Positions 1-6,832 of a DNA stretch of 7,203 bases are shown one piece after another. Origin of the DNA: Bacteroidetes bacterium UBA6063 (GTDB lineage Bacteria; Bacteroidota; Bacteroidia; NS11-12g; UBA9320); NCBI GenBank assembly GCA_002428905.1, contig DIYD01000343.1, positions 1-7,203 on the forward strand, written 5' to 3'. A program made the translations under genes and the position numbers. Each line of letters opens with the position of its first letter. The stretch's first letter is position 1. The notes under the pieces are model-generated. The model was given only the letters and a program-made list of their open reading frames with translations. It was not told where the DNA came from and searched no databases.

Positions 1-28
1 GCGTGTCTACCAATTTCACCACACCCGC
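1..28 (-). tRNA. tRNA-Leu, 5' part only (cut by the window edge)
   Basis: Read on the minus strand from position 28, the sequence starts with the acceptor strand GCGGGTG, then TG (positions 8-9 of the tRNA), a 3-bp D stem GTG/CAC and the D loop AAATTGGTAGA. A D arm with AAATTGGTAGAC is typical of bacterial tRNA-Leu and differs from the usual tRNA-Ser D arm. The anticodon, long variable arm and 3' half lie outside the window, so the isoacceptor cannot be told. A consensus promoter lies just upstream on the same strand. Confidence 0.88.
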
Positions 29-41
29 CTTTTAAGGGCTG

Positions 42-73
42 CAAAGTTAAATTTATATTTTATTTCTGTGCAA
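42..73 (-). promoter_or_regulatory. Promoter of the tRNA-Leu gene
   Basis: On the minus strand, TAACTTTG (49 to 42) is an exact match to the Bacteroidota -7 element TAnnTTTG, and TTG (73 to 71) lies 21 bases upstream as the -33 element. Transcription would start around position 37-38, about ten bases before the mature tRNA 5' end at 28, which suits a short leader removed by RNase P. The promoter begins right after the T-tract of the terminator at 83-114, so the tRNA appears to be transcribed independently of the large gene upstream. Confidence 0.72.
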
Positions 74-82
74 CATTTTTAC

Positions 83-114
83 AAAAAAAAAGAGCTTCTG
101 TTTCCAGAAGCTCT
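83..114 (-). terminator. Rho-independent terminator of the secreted Asp-box protein gene
   Basis: On the minus strand this is a perfect 10-bp stem (arms 105-114 and 91-100, AGAGCTTCTG and its complement) closed by a GAAA tetraloop (101-104) and followed by eight T residues (90 to 83). It lies 26 bases after the stop codon of the gene at 140-2101. A short T run also follows the hairpin on the plus strand (115-117), but no plus-strand gene reads into it, so the useful direction is minus. Confidence 0.92.
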
Positions 115-139
115 TTTCCTTTATTCAAGCGGTTTAGAA

Positions 140-2101
140 TTACTTCACCACCTGCATTTTCTTTGTTACTTTACTGTCTTCAGTAGATAATGTATAGAAG
201 TATACACCAGAAGTTAAGCTTGTACCGTCAATGGCAATTTTGTGGTTTCCAGCATTTCTGTAACCCATGTCCTGAACAGATACTACCTTACCCATTGCAT
301 CCGTAACTGTACATGTTAAATCGCTACCTGCACGTAAGTAGATCACAACCTCCGTTTCATCAGAGAATGGGTTTGGTTGGTTCTGGCTTACCACGAACAC
401 GCGAGATTCTTCCTGTACCTTGTCAACAAACAAGTTGTTTTCACCAAGACGACCCGCCATTAAATCTGTTACCGGAATAGCAGCATAAAGAATCTGGTTC
501 TCTACGTTCGGGTGTAAGTTACCTGTACCACTGTTCTGTAAGTTGGTACCTGGATGGATATCTAACTGGAAAATCAAGTGAACGAAATCATCTGTACGCT
601 TGGTCATACAACCGAATACGGCCTCCATCGAACGGATTTGCGTTGCGTTTTGAGGGTTTGCCCAAGTTGCACCACCATCTGTAGAATACGTGATACAAAC
701 ATCACGATAGTTCGCTGAGTAGTCGTTAAACGTCAACTCCATCGGAGCATCCCATGTAACGTATATGTTATTGTCTTTATCGCAGCTTATGCTTGAGTGC
801 GTAGAAATACTTGTTCCACCGTAACGAGCCGCATAGGCTAAACCGTTTGCAGGGTTACCATCTGTACCTAAACTGTTTGTAGTCTCACCAGTGATGTCGT
901 ACGTAGGAGCACCCGTATTTGGGTCTGTACTACCATCCATGTTGATCAGTACACCACAGATTTTCCACTCAGGCTCATTTTCACTCCAGTGATATAAGTG
1001 GAAATAGCTACCAGAACGTGCTAACTCGTCCGTAGTATCATCGTCTGAGTAACTTACTCTACCTGATGTTAAGTGAACGTTGTTGTTCATATCCACCAAA
1101 ACGTCTATACCACCATCATTACAGATCGCTGGATCGTTTGGATCGATTAAGTGCGTTCCCCACTCAAAACGTGGTACAGCAAAAGAATCAGCAACCGTTT
1201 TGGTCCAGGTCTCACCGTAGTTTGTAGACTTCCATACCGACAAATCTTTAAAACGACCACCAATTGCAATAGCAACTACTGAATCTCTTACGTCGATAGC
1301 ATATGTGTCTCCACCACCTTCTCTGTATCGTGTAGAATCGTAACCTGGTAATAGACCTAACTTGCTCCAGGTCTTACCACCGTCTAACGAACGAGCATAT
1401 AACGTTGGGTTAATAATACCCTCCACAATAACATCTTCGTCATCCTCCTGTGCAGAGAAGTTACAAAGTGCAAACATCGTGTCACCAACGTTCGCTGTTC
1501 TGTTCCAGATCATGTTTCCATCTGGGTGCTCAAATACTTTATTTGCGTCTTGTTTGAAATCGGTCTTACCTCTTCCTGTGTTGCGCGTCATTACCAAACC
1601 ACCATCGGCAGCATCGTGTGCAATGGTGTACACACTTCCATCTCTGAACTCACCAATTGAAGGCCATCCAGTTCGGATGTTATCTTCTGTACGAGCGGCT
1701 GGCATGCTTCCCCAGTTCGTTCCATCAAAGTGGTTAACTGCAGATCCACGATCTGGCCACGTCGTACTCTCAGTTGAACTGAAAGTCCACGCTACGGTTA
1801 CTGTTCCATCATCGTGTAAGATCGCACGACGACCTACAGCGGCGTTGGTTTGAAGATCGTAGTACGTGTTACCTACTTTAACGAAGTCATACACTTCAGA
1901 TCTGTATTTACCATGGCTGCTTTTTGCATTCGTTGTATTGCCAGATGGTTTTAGCGGAGTAGCCGGTGCGTCAACCGCAACCTGTGCCTTGGCAGACATT
2001 TGCTGCTTAGCACTTACCGCATGTACTTCGGGATTGGTTTGCTGCCCGAATGCCACCATTGTGGCAGACATAACTACTGATAACAGTACTGTTCTTTTCA
2101 T
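140..2101 (-). CDS. Secreted Asp-box (BNR/sialidase-like) protein with type IX secretion C-terminal sorting domain
   Basis: The 653-residue protein starts at an ATG and opens with a clear Sec signal peptide (residues 1 to about 19, MKRTVLLSVVMSATMVAFG). Residues 30-65 look low in complexity and are probably a linker. The body (about 70-550) carries three Asp-box motifs of the form SxDxGxTW: 238-245 (SLDGGKTW), 292-299 (STNYGETW, with Asn in place of Asp) and 473-480 (STDGGATW). These mark beta-propeller folds found in sialidases and many other secreted proteins. Residues about 571-653 (QNQPNPFS, later GVYFY and a lysine-rich end) match the type A sorting domain used by the type IX secretion system, which would carry the protein across the outer membrane and usually removes this domain. 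I see no FRIP-type motif of true sialidases, so enzyme activity is uncertain; a binding or structural role is equally possible. It has its own strong terminator and probably its own promoter; holA lies 59 bases upstream on the same strand. Confidence 0.9.
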   Translation of the reverse strand: MKRTVLLSVVMSATMVAFGQQTNPEVHAVSAKQQMSAKAQVAVDAPATPLKPSGNTTNAKSSHGKYRSEVYDFVKVGNTYYDLQTNAAVGRRAILHDDGTVTVAWTFSSTESTTWPDRGSAVNHFDGTNWGSMPAARTEDNIRTGWPSIGEFRDGSVYTIAHDAADGGLVMTRNTGRGKTDFKQDANKVFEHPDGNMIWNRTANVGDTMFALCNFSAQEDDEDVIVEGIINPTLYARSLDGGKTWSKLGLLPGYDSTRYREGGGDTYAIDVRDSVVAIAIGGRFKDLSVWKSTNYGETWTKTVADSFAVPRFEWGTHLIDPNDPAICNDGGIDVLVDMNNNVHLTSGRVSYSDDDTTDELARSGSYFHLYHWSENEPEWKICGVLINMDGSTDPNTGAPTYDITGETTNSLGTDGNPANGLAYAARYGGTSISTHSSISCDKDNNIYVTWDAPMELTFNDYSANYRDVCITYSTDGGATWANPQNATQIRSMEAVFGCMTKRTDDFVHLIFQLDIHPGTNLQNSGTGNLHPNVENQILYAAIPVTDLMAGRLGENNLFVDKVQEESRVFVVSQNQPNPFSDETEVVIYLRAGSDLTCTVTDAMGKVVSVQDMGYRNAGNHKIAIDGTSLTSGVYFYTLSTEDSKVTKKMQVVK

Positions 2102-2148
2102 AATTTAACTAATTATTCTCTTTATGTGTCTTTTATATTAAAGGTCGA

Positions 2149-2156
2149 CAAATCTA
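2149..2156 (-). promoter_or_regulatory. Candidate -7 element for the secreted Asp-box protein gene
   Basis: TAGATTTG on the minus strand (2156 to 2149) matches TAnnTTTG exactly and lies in the 59-base gap after holA. It would give a leader of roughly 40-45 bases before the ATG at 2101. The -33 side is weak: the nearest TTG (2184 to 2182) is 25 bases upstream, longer than usual, and falls inside the end of holA. No hairpin terminator is visible between the two genes, so read-through from holA is also possible. Confidence 0.5.
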
Positions 2157-2160
2157 TTAA

Positions 2161-3168
2161 TTACTGAATTAATCTAACTACCAATTCTGTCAAAAGTTCA
2201 CCATCTGAAGTCTTTCCTGCCCCTATTCCCTTACTTTTTAGGTCAAATTCATGCAAGATATCGAAGACCTGATTCATCTTGGCAGGCTGGTAATTTCGAG
2301 CCGCCGTAACGTATTCTCCCACAAAATACGGACTCATTCCAATCGCCCTTGCGATCTCCGTATTGTTCGTAGTGCGTTGAAAATGAACCAGATGTACCTT
2401 TTTAAAGTAATTAAACAAGTTTATTAACACCAACACAAAAGGATTGTCTTTCGGATTGGAAGCAAAGTAGTTAACAATGCGTAAACATTGCTTCAGATCC
2501 CGCTTGCCAATACTCTTTGTCAGCTCAAAGACATTATATTCCTTATCAATACCCCCACCCCGCGCGATGTCGTCTATTTCAATGGTTTTTCGCTCGCCTA
2601 AGTTGGCCTTTGCCTTGTCAAGCTCGCTCGATATTTTTTGCAGGTCACTACCAAATGTCTGAACCAATACCTGTTCCGCTCTCGGTTGAATATTAACCTC
2701 CATATCTTTCAGATGCGTTTGCATCCAGAGAGCAACATCCTTCTCGTACAACTTGGTGGATGTAAACACGCCATACTTCTTGAGCTCCTTACCGAGTTTG
2801 GTAGCCTTGCTCACCTTCTTGTTCTTGTGCAGGAACACCAAAACCGTGGACTTCACCGGGTTTTCCAAATAGGGAATTAAACCGTCCAGACCTTTTAAAA
2901 ATTGAGCTTCCCGAACAACTATAAGCTGATATTCGGCCATCATCGGGAAACGTCGGGCAGAAGACAGGATATCCGTGATGTTCGACTCCCGGCCATATAC
3001 CGCCTGAAAATTGAACCCTTTTTCGGCCTCGGTGAGTACCGTAGCCTCCAGTTTTTTCGCAATTTTATCAATGAAATAGGTCTCTTCGCCTTCCAGAAAG
3101 TAAACCGGACGAAACTGACGTTGTTCGATTTCACGAACAATTTTTTGAAATTCACTTATACTTGCCAC
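2161..3168 (-). CDS. holA: DNA polymerase III subunit delta
   Basis: HolA is the subunit of the clamp-loader complex that opens the beta sliding clamp during replication. Numbered from the longest possible reading (TTG at 3189, 342 residues), recognisable parts are PVYFLEGEETYFIDKI (28-43), RRFPMMAEYQLIVVREAQ (79-96), DLQKISSELDKA (182-193), KEYNVFELTKSIGKRD (216-231) and the C-terminal LKSKGIG...GELLTELVVRLI (317-341), all in the order expected for the family. There is no ATG before residue 83, so the start is non-ATG. I prefer the GTG at 3168 (335 residues, beginning MASISEFQ) because it puts about 20 residues before PVYFL, as I recall for related proteins, and avoids overlap with the divergent gene starting at 3184. 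The TTG at 3189 is the alternative. Length is normal for the family. No convincing promoter was found; it would have to lie inside the neighbouring coding sequence. Confidence 0.93.
   Translation of the reverse strand: MASISEFQKIVREIEQRQFRPVYFLEGEETYFIDKIAKKLEATVLTEAEKGFNFQAVYGRESNITDILSSARRFPMMAEYQLIVVREAQFLKGLDGLIPYLENPVKSTVLVFLHKNKKVSKATKLGKELKKYGVFTSTKLYEKDVALWMQTHLKDMEVNIQPRAEQVLVQTFGSDLQKISSELDKAKANLGERKTIEIDDIARGGGIDKEYNVFELTKSIGKRDLKQCLRIVNYFASNPKDNPFVLVLINLFNYFKKVHLVHFQRTTNNTEIARAIGMSPYFVGEYVTAARNYQPAKMNQVFDILHEFDLKSKGIGAGKTSDGELLTELVVRLIQ
3157..3164 (+). promoter_or_regulatory. Weak candidate -7 element for the HsdR-N domain gene
   Basis: TATACTTG differs from TAnnTTTG at one position and lies 19 bases before the GTG start at 3184, inside the 5' end of holA on the other strand. 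No TTG sits at the proper -33 distance. It is listed because any promoter for this gene must lie within holA, and this is the best match there. Confidence 0.25.
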
Positions 3169-3183
3169 CGTAGTAAAACTGAC

Positions 3184-3633
3184 GTGCAATTTAACTGGGA
3201 AAATATTGGTATTAAAACACGTGTTGATAAAAACGGGTTATCTTTTTTCGACCCGGTCAGGAAGCGCTATATCCGCTCTACACCAGAGGAAGAAGTCAGG
3301 CAATGGATCATTTACCAATTGGTACATCAACTGGGCTACCCCATCAATAAAATTGCCATTGAGAAGCAGATTAATTACCTCAACAAAAAAAAGCGCTTTG
3401 ACATCCTGATTTATGGTGAAACGAATCCCGTATTTCTCATTGAATGTAAGGCTCCACATATCCGATTAACACAGGCCACGCTTAACCAGGTTGCGGAATA
3501 CAACTTTACACTAAAGGTGCCCTTCCTTATGATTTCTAACGGTGTAAAACACCTGGTTTGTAAGGTGAATGTGAAGGAAAAATCATTTCAGTATTTAGAC
3601 CATATCCCCGACTATAAAAGTCTGGCAGATTAG
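3184..3633 (+). CDS. Stand-alone HsdR N-terminal domain protein (PD-(D/E)xK nuclease-like)
   Basis: The 149-residue protein resembles the N-terminal nuclease domain of type I restriction subunit HsdR (HSDR_N_2 type), standing alone without helicase domains. Visible parts are FFDPVRKRYI (21-30), the family signature STPEEEVRQW (32-41), then RFDI with Asp73 and LIECKAP with Glu87 and Lys89, which give the D...ExK arrangement of a PD-(D/E)xK active site, followed by AEYNFTLKVPFLMISNG (104-120). The frame stays open upstream to 2902, but that stretch is antisense to holA and does not look like the family; the GTG at 3184 gives the expected short N-terminus. From memory, such small proteins often sit beside holA in Bacteroidota. 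No modification or specificity subunit is nearby, so a classical restriction role is unlikely. The substrate is unknown; DNA cleavage or repair is inference only. Confidence 0.85.
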   Translation: MQFNWENIGIKTRVDKNGLSFFDPVRKRYIRSTPEEEVRQWIIYQLVHQLGYPINKIAIEKQINYLNKKKRFDILIYGETNPVFLIECKAPHIRLTQATLNQVAEYNFTLKVPFLMISNGVKHLVCKVNVKEKSFQYLDHIPDYKSLAD

Positions 3634-3635
3634 GT

Positions 3636-3643
3636 TATTTTTG
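3636..3643 (+). promoter_or_regulatory. Candidate -7 element for the nhaD-glycosyltransferase operon
   Basis: TATTTTTG is an exact TAnnTTTG match, followed by CGC, in the 29-base gap between the HsdR-N domain gene and nhaD. Transcription would start about 3647-3648, leaving a leader near 15 bases. A purine-rich AGAGAGA (3654-3660) lies just before the ATG at 3663 and could help ribosome binding. No TTG is present at the expected -33 position (about 3614), so the promoter may be partial, or nhaD may also be read from upstream. Confidence 0.5.
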
Positions 3644-3662
3644 CGCAAAATTCAGAGAGACA

Positions 3663-4997
3663 ATGTCCATACTTATCATTGCCGTATTCATCCTAGGCTA
3701 TCTGGCCATCGCGCTGGAACACAACATCAAAATTGACAAAGCTGCATCTGCATTAATCACCGGAATGGTCTGCTGGGCACTTTATGTCTTCACTATTGAC
3801 GGGCATGGACACGAAATAACCCACATCATTGAACACGGGGTTGAAGGTATAAGTTACAAGACCGGTTTGGTTCATCATCTGTTCGACATTGGTAGTATTT
3901 TGTTCTTCCTGATGGGGGCTATGACCATTGTTGAACTGGTAGACGCCCATGAAGGATTTGCCGTAATTACGAACCGAATTAAGACGAAAAACGCAGTTAA
4001 ACTGCTCTGGATCATTTGTACCTTAACGTTCTTCTTATCTGCGATTTTGGATAACCTAACCACCACCATTGTAATGATTTCTCTGCTTCGCAAGCTAATC
4101 AAGGAAAAAGAGATGCGATGGTTATTCGTAGGTATGGTTGTGGTATCTGCCAACGCGGGTGGAGCTTGGTCTCCTATTGGTGATGTAACCACAACAATGC
4201 TTTGGATTAAAGGTCAGTTACCTGACGTACCTCATATGATTACTCACCTAATCATTCCAAGTTTGTTTGCGATGATTGCTCCATTAACTGTACTCAGCTT
4301 TACTATGAAAGGCAAGCAGTTGGAACGACCTATGAAATCTGAAGGTCCGGAGCACTATATTAATCCAACCTCTCAAAATGAGCGTATTCTGGTACTGATT
4401 CTAGGGGTGCTAGGCCTGCTGTTTGTACCTGTATTCAAGACCGTTACACACTTACCGCCATTTATGGGTATGATGTTGAGTTTGGGTGTTCTATGGACGG
4501 TAACCGAAATTATTCACCGTGCAAAGAACAAAGAAGACAAACACGAACTATCGGTTATTGGTGTACTGCAGAAAATTGACGTTGCCAGTGTTCTTTTCTT
4601 CCTGGGAATTTTATTGGCCGTTTCTGCTCTTCAGGAATACGGTCACTTGAATACCTTAGCCGGTGCATTGGATGAGAAAATCGGTAACATTTATGCCATT
4701 AACGTCGTAATCGGTTTCTTATCTTCCATTGTCGATAACGTTCCACTGGTTGCGGCCGCTCAAGGTATGTACCCAATACAACCTACCGGAGATTTTGCCA
4801 CAAATGGTCATTTCTGGGAATTCCTTGCGTATTGCGCAGGTGTAGGGGGAAGCTCGCTAATTATCGGTTCTGCTGCAGGTGTAGCCGCTATGGGTCTGGA
4901 AAAAATTGATTTCGGTTGGTATCTTAAAAAGATCAGCTGGTTGGCCGTTATAGGTTACCTTGTAGGTGCCGCGGTGTACTACGTGATGTACGCTTAA
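3663..4997 (+). CDS. nhaD: Sodium/proton antiporter, NhaD type
   Basis: The 444-residue inner-membrane protein has about a dozen hydrophobic segments and belongs to the NhaD family of the ion transporter superfamily, which exports Na+ (or Li+) in exchange for protons. Two inverted halves are visible. The first has FFLMGAMTIVELVDAH (81-96), SAILDNLTTT (126-135, with Asp130 and Asn131) and NAGGAWSPIGDVTTT (164-178, with Asp174). The second has SSIVDNVP (354-361, with Asp358 and Asn359) and GVGGSSLIIGSAAG (393-406). These acidic, Asn and Ser positions correspond to residues known to matter for transport in characterised NhaD proteins. A loop near residues 46-72 is rich in histidine. The ATG at 3663 is well placed before the first membrane segment. 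The glycosyltransferase gene follows after three bases, so the two are probably cotranscribed. Such antiporters suit a saline or alkaline habitat. Confidence 0.95.
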   Translation: MSILIIAVFILGYLAIALEHNIKIDKAASALITGMVCWALYVFTIDGHGHEITHIIEHGVEGISYKTGLVHHLFDIGSILFFLMGAMTIVELVDAHEGFAVITNRIKTKNAVKLLWIICTLTFFLSAILDNLTTTIVMISLLRKLIKEKEMRWLFVGMVVVSANAGGAWSPIGDVTTTMLWIKGQLPDVPHMITHLIIPSLFAMIAPLTVLSFTMKGKQLERPMKSEGPEHYINPTSQNERILVLILGVLGLLFVPVFKTVTHLPPFMGMMLSLGVLWTVTEIIHRAKNKEDKHELSVIGVLQKIDVASVLFFLGILLAVSALQEYGHLNTLAGALDEKIGNIYAINVVIGFLSSIVDNVPLVAAAQGMYPIQPTGDFATNGHFWEFLAYCAGVGGSSLIIGSAAGVAAMGLEKIDFGWYLKKISWLAVIGYLVGAAVYYVMYA

Positions 4998-5000
4998 GAC

Positions 5001-5750
5001 GTGATAAAAGGTAAGAAAATCGTTGTGGTTTTACCGGCGTACAATGCCGCTAAAACCCTTGAAATGACCTACAACGAAATCCCTTTCGACATTGTAGACG
5101 ACGTAGTTTTGGTGGACGACGCCAGCAAGGATACTACTGTCGAAAAAGGCAAGGAACTCGGTATAAAACACATCGTAAAACACGAAAAGAACCGTGGATA
5201 CGGCGGAAATCAAAAATCGTGTTATGCCAAAGCGCTAGAGCTCGATGCGGATATCGCTATTATGCTTCACCCAGATTATCAGTATACGCCAAAGCTGATT
5301 CGGGCCATGGCAAGCATTATTGCCAATGATGTTTTCCCGGTTGTATACGCATCCAGGATTCTTGGCAAAGGTGCTTTGCGGGGCGGGATGCCAATTTACA
5401 AGTATATCGCCAATCGCTTGCTCACACTGTTCCAAAACATCTTAATGGGACAAAAGCTATCGGAATATCATACCGGTTATCGCGCCTTCTCTGCCGAGAT
5501 ATTTGACAAAATTGATATTGAAGCAAACTCAGACGATTTCGTCTTTGACAATGAAATGAGTGCACAAATTTGTTATGCGGGATACGACATTGGCGAAGTT
5601 ACCTGCCCAACAAAGTACTTCGAAGACGCTTCATCCATCAATTTCAAGCGGAGTGCCATCTATGGCCTGGGCGTAATTCGGGTGAGTATTATCTATCGAC
5701 TTCAGAAATGGGGATTGGTCAAGAGCCCAATCTTTAAACTTAAGTCCTAG
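5001..5750 (+). CDS. Family 2 glycosyltransferase (dolichyl-phosphate sugar synthase-like)
   Basis: The 249-residue protein has a GT-A fold signature: VVVLPAYNAAKTL at the N-terminus (8-20), VVLVDDASKDTT (35-46, with Asp39 and Asp40 for nucleotide-sugar binding), NRGYGGNQ (64-71), MLHPDYQYTP (88-97, the DxD-equivalent metal site in this subfamily) and EYHTGYRAFS (155-164). It ends without membrane segments. The closest class I recognise is the polyprenyl/dolichyl-phosphate mannose or glucose synthase-like group, which transfers a sugar from a nucleotide sugar to a lipid phosphate; donor and acceptor cannot be told here. It starts at a GTG three bases after the nhaD stop with no clear ribosome binding site, suggesting translational coupling. 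Its stop codon overlaps the stop of the convergent TPR gene. There is no polysaccharide gene cluster around it. Confidence 0.9.
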   Translation: MIKGKKIVVVLPAYNAAKTLEMTYNEIPFDIVDDVVLVDDASKDTTVEKGKELGIKHIVKHEKNRGYGGNQKSCYAKALELDADIAIMLHPDYQYTPKLIRAMASIIANDVFPVVYASRILGKGALRGGMPIYKYIANRLLTLFQNILMGQKLSEYHTGYRAFSAEIFDKIDIEANSDDFVFDNEMSAQICYAGYDIGEVTCPTKYFEDASSINFKRSAIYGLGVIRVSIIYRLQKWGLVKSPIFKLKS

Positions 5751-6766
5751 TTCATACTACAGTGATCCAACCGGTGCTGTTCTCCAAGTCTGCCGGCTCT
5801 TAACATGCTTTTGCATGCGTCTTCACGCTTCTTACTGTTGAATTCGGCTACACCTTTGTTGTAATACGCCAGTTCCTTATCAGAAACACCGGTAATAATA
5901 CTGTTTCTAAATGCGTTAATTGCCTCCTCATACTCCTTTGATTCAAGATATAGATATCCCAAATCAAACCATACCTCCGGCTGGTTCGCGTTTAAGGCAA
6001 GGCTTTGTGTGAAGTCTTCTTTAGCAGCAGATACAACGTCATTATTGAGATATAAATACCCACGTTGGCTCCAGGCCTCTGCGTTCTTCGGTTCGTTCAA
6101 TAAGACGATGTTTAGGTCATCGATGGCATCTTCTACTTTACCAGTGGCTGCATACAACTTAGCTCGAAAAAAATAGGCCTCTGAGAACTCTGGCTTTTTT
6201 TCAATAGTTCTGGAAATATCACTGATTGCCCCTAAAGTATCACCAAGTATAAGCTTCACCTCACTTCGACCTACATAACCATCTGCCGAAGCTGGTTCCA
6301 ACTCCACCATCTTTCGGTAATCGGCCATGGCAGCTGCTTCTTCCCCACTTTGTCGAAAGAACTCTGCGCGTGCCAAATACCCTTGTGGGTCTACGGGTCG
6401 CATAACTACATAGGTATCGAAATCCTTCTTTGCCAATGAGTAGTACCCCTTTGCATTGTATACCACACCCCGATTGAAGTAAGCAATACCCATGGCAGAA
6501 TCGAGATTAATAGCCTGATTAAAATCTTCGAGCGCCATGTCGTACATAAGAAGCTCTGCATACACGCTTCCTCTTCCATAGTAGGCATCCACCAATGAAG
6601 GTTCAATAGCCAAAGCCGCTGTGTAGTCTTTTATGGCTCCAAGGGTATTCCCCTCCTCCATTTTTTTATTGGCAGATTGCATCCACTCATCTGGCGTCCA
6701 TTCTTCTTCCGTTTGAGCTACAACCAACATGGGCAACATAAGCCCTAGAAAAATCAGTTTTCTCAT
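5747..6766 (-). CDS. Exported TPR-repeat protein
   Basis: The 339-residue protein begins with a signal peptide (MRKLIFLGLMLPMLVVAQ, cleavage likely near residue 17-18) and no lipobox Cys. The rest is an array of nine tetratricopeptide repeats in exact 34-residue register, starting near residues 25, 59, 93, 127, 161, 195, 229, 263 and 297; the repeat-final prolines at 56, 124, 158, 192 and 226 and the Ala at position 20 of most repeats show this. The last repeat is degenerate, runs through DACKSMLRAGRLGE and is followed by a second Cys (318 and 336), a C-terminal pattern I recall from other Bacteroidota TPR proteins. TPR arrays bind other proteins; being exported, this one probably acts as a periplasmic scaffold. 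Partner unknown. The start is the ATG at 6766, only seven bases after a consensus -7 element, so the mRNA may be leaderless. No terminator is visible after the stop. Confidence 0.9.
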   Translation of the reverse strand: MRKLIFLGLMLPMLVVAQTEEEWTPDEWMQSANKKMEEGNTLGAIKDYTAALAIEPSLVDAYYGRGSVYAELLMYDMALEDFNQAINLDSAMGIAYFNRGVVYNAKGYYSLAKKDFDTYVVMRPVDPQGYLARAEFFRQSGEEAAAMADYRKMVELEPASADGYVGRSEVKLILGDTLGAISDISRTIEKKPEFSEAYFFRAKLYAATGKVEDAIDDLNIVLLNEPKNAEAWSQRGYLYLNNDVVSAAKEDFTQSLALNANQPEVWFDLGYLYLESKEYEEAINAFRNSIITGVSDKELAYYNKGVAEFNSKKREDACKSMLRAGRLGEQHRLDHCSMN

Positions 6767-6772
6767 AGTCTA

Positions 6773-6804
6773 CAAAAATAAAATCCTGTTTAGCCGGCTT
6801 CAAA
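6773..6804 (-). promoter_or_regulatory. Consensus promoter of the TPR-protein gene
   Basis: On the minus strand, TTTG (6804 to 6801) is followed after 20 bases by TATTTTTG (6780 to 6773), an exact -33/-7 pair of the Bacteroidota housekeeping type. Only six bases (TAGACT) separate the -7 element from the ATG at 6766, so the transcript should begin within a few bases of the start codon. An 8-bp palindrome, AGCCGGCT (6792-6799), sits in the spacer. Confidence 0.7.
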
Positions 6805-6832
6805 TCTCATACCAGAGGATTATACCATCCAC

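Noticed and set aside
1362..2108. Plus-strand open frames of 163 and 80 codons opposite the secreted Asp-box protein gene
   Set aside because: They are antisense to a well-supported gene, resemble no family I know and have no promoter or ribosome site; they are by-products of its codon use.
2902..3183. Upstream extension of the HsdR-N reading frame (to 243 codons)
   Set aside because: This part is antisense to the conserved N-terminal region of holA and unlike the HsdR-N family, whose short N-terminus fits the GTG at 3184.
3216..3225. Perfect 10-bp palindrome AACACGTGTT near the divergent starts
   Set aside because: It lies in coding sequence, and several palindromes of this length are expected by chance in 7 kb.
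3184..3633. Part of a type I restriction-modification locus
   Set aside because: Only the N-terminal domain is present, with no sign of truncated helicase sequence after its stop and no HsdM or HsdS gene nearby.
6792..6799. Palindrome AGCCGGCT in the spacer of the TPR promoter as an operator
   Set aside because: Eight bases is too short to claim, and no second copy is seen in the window.
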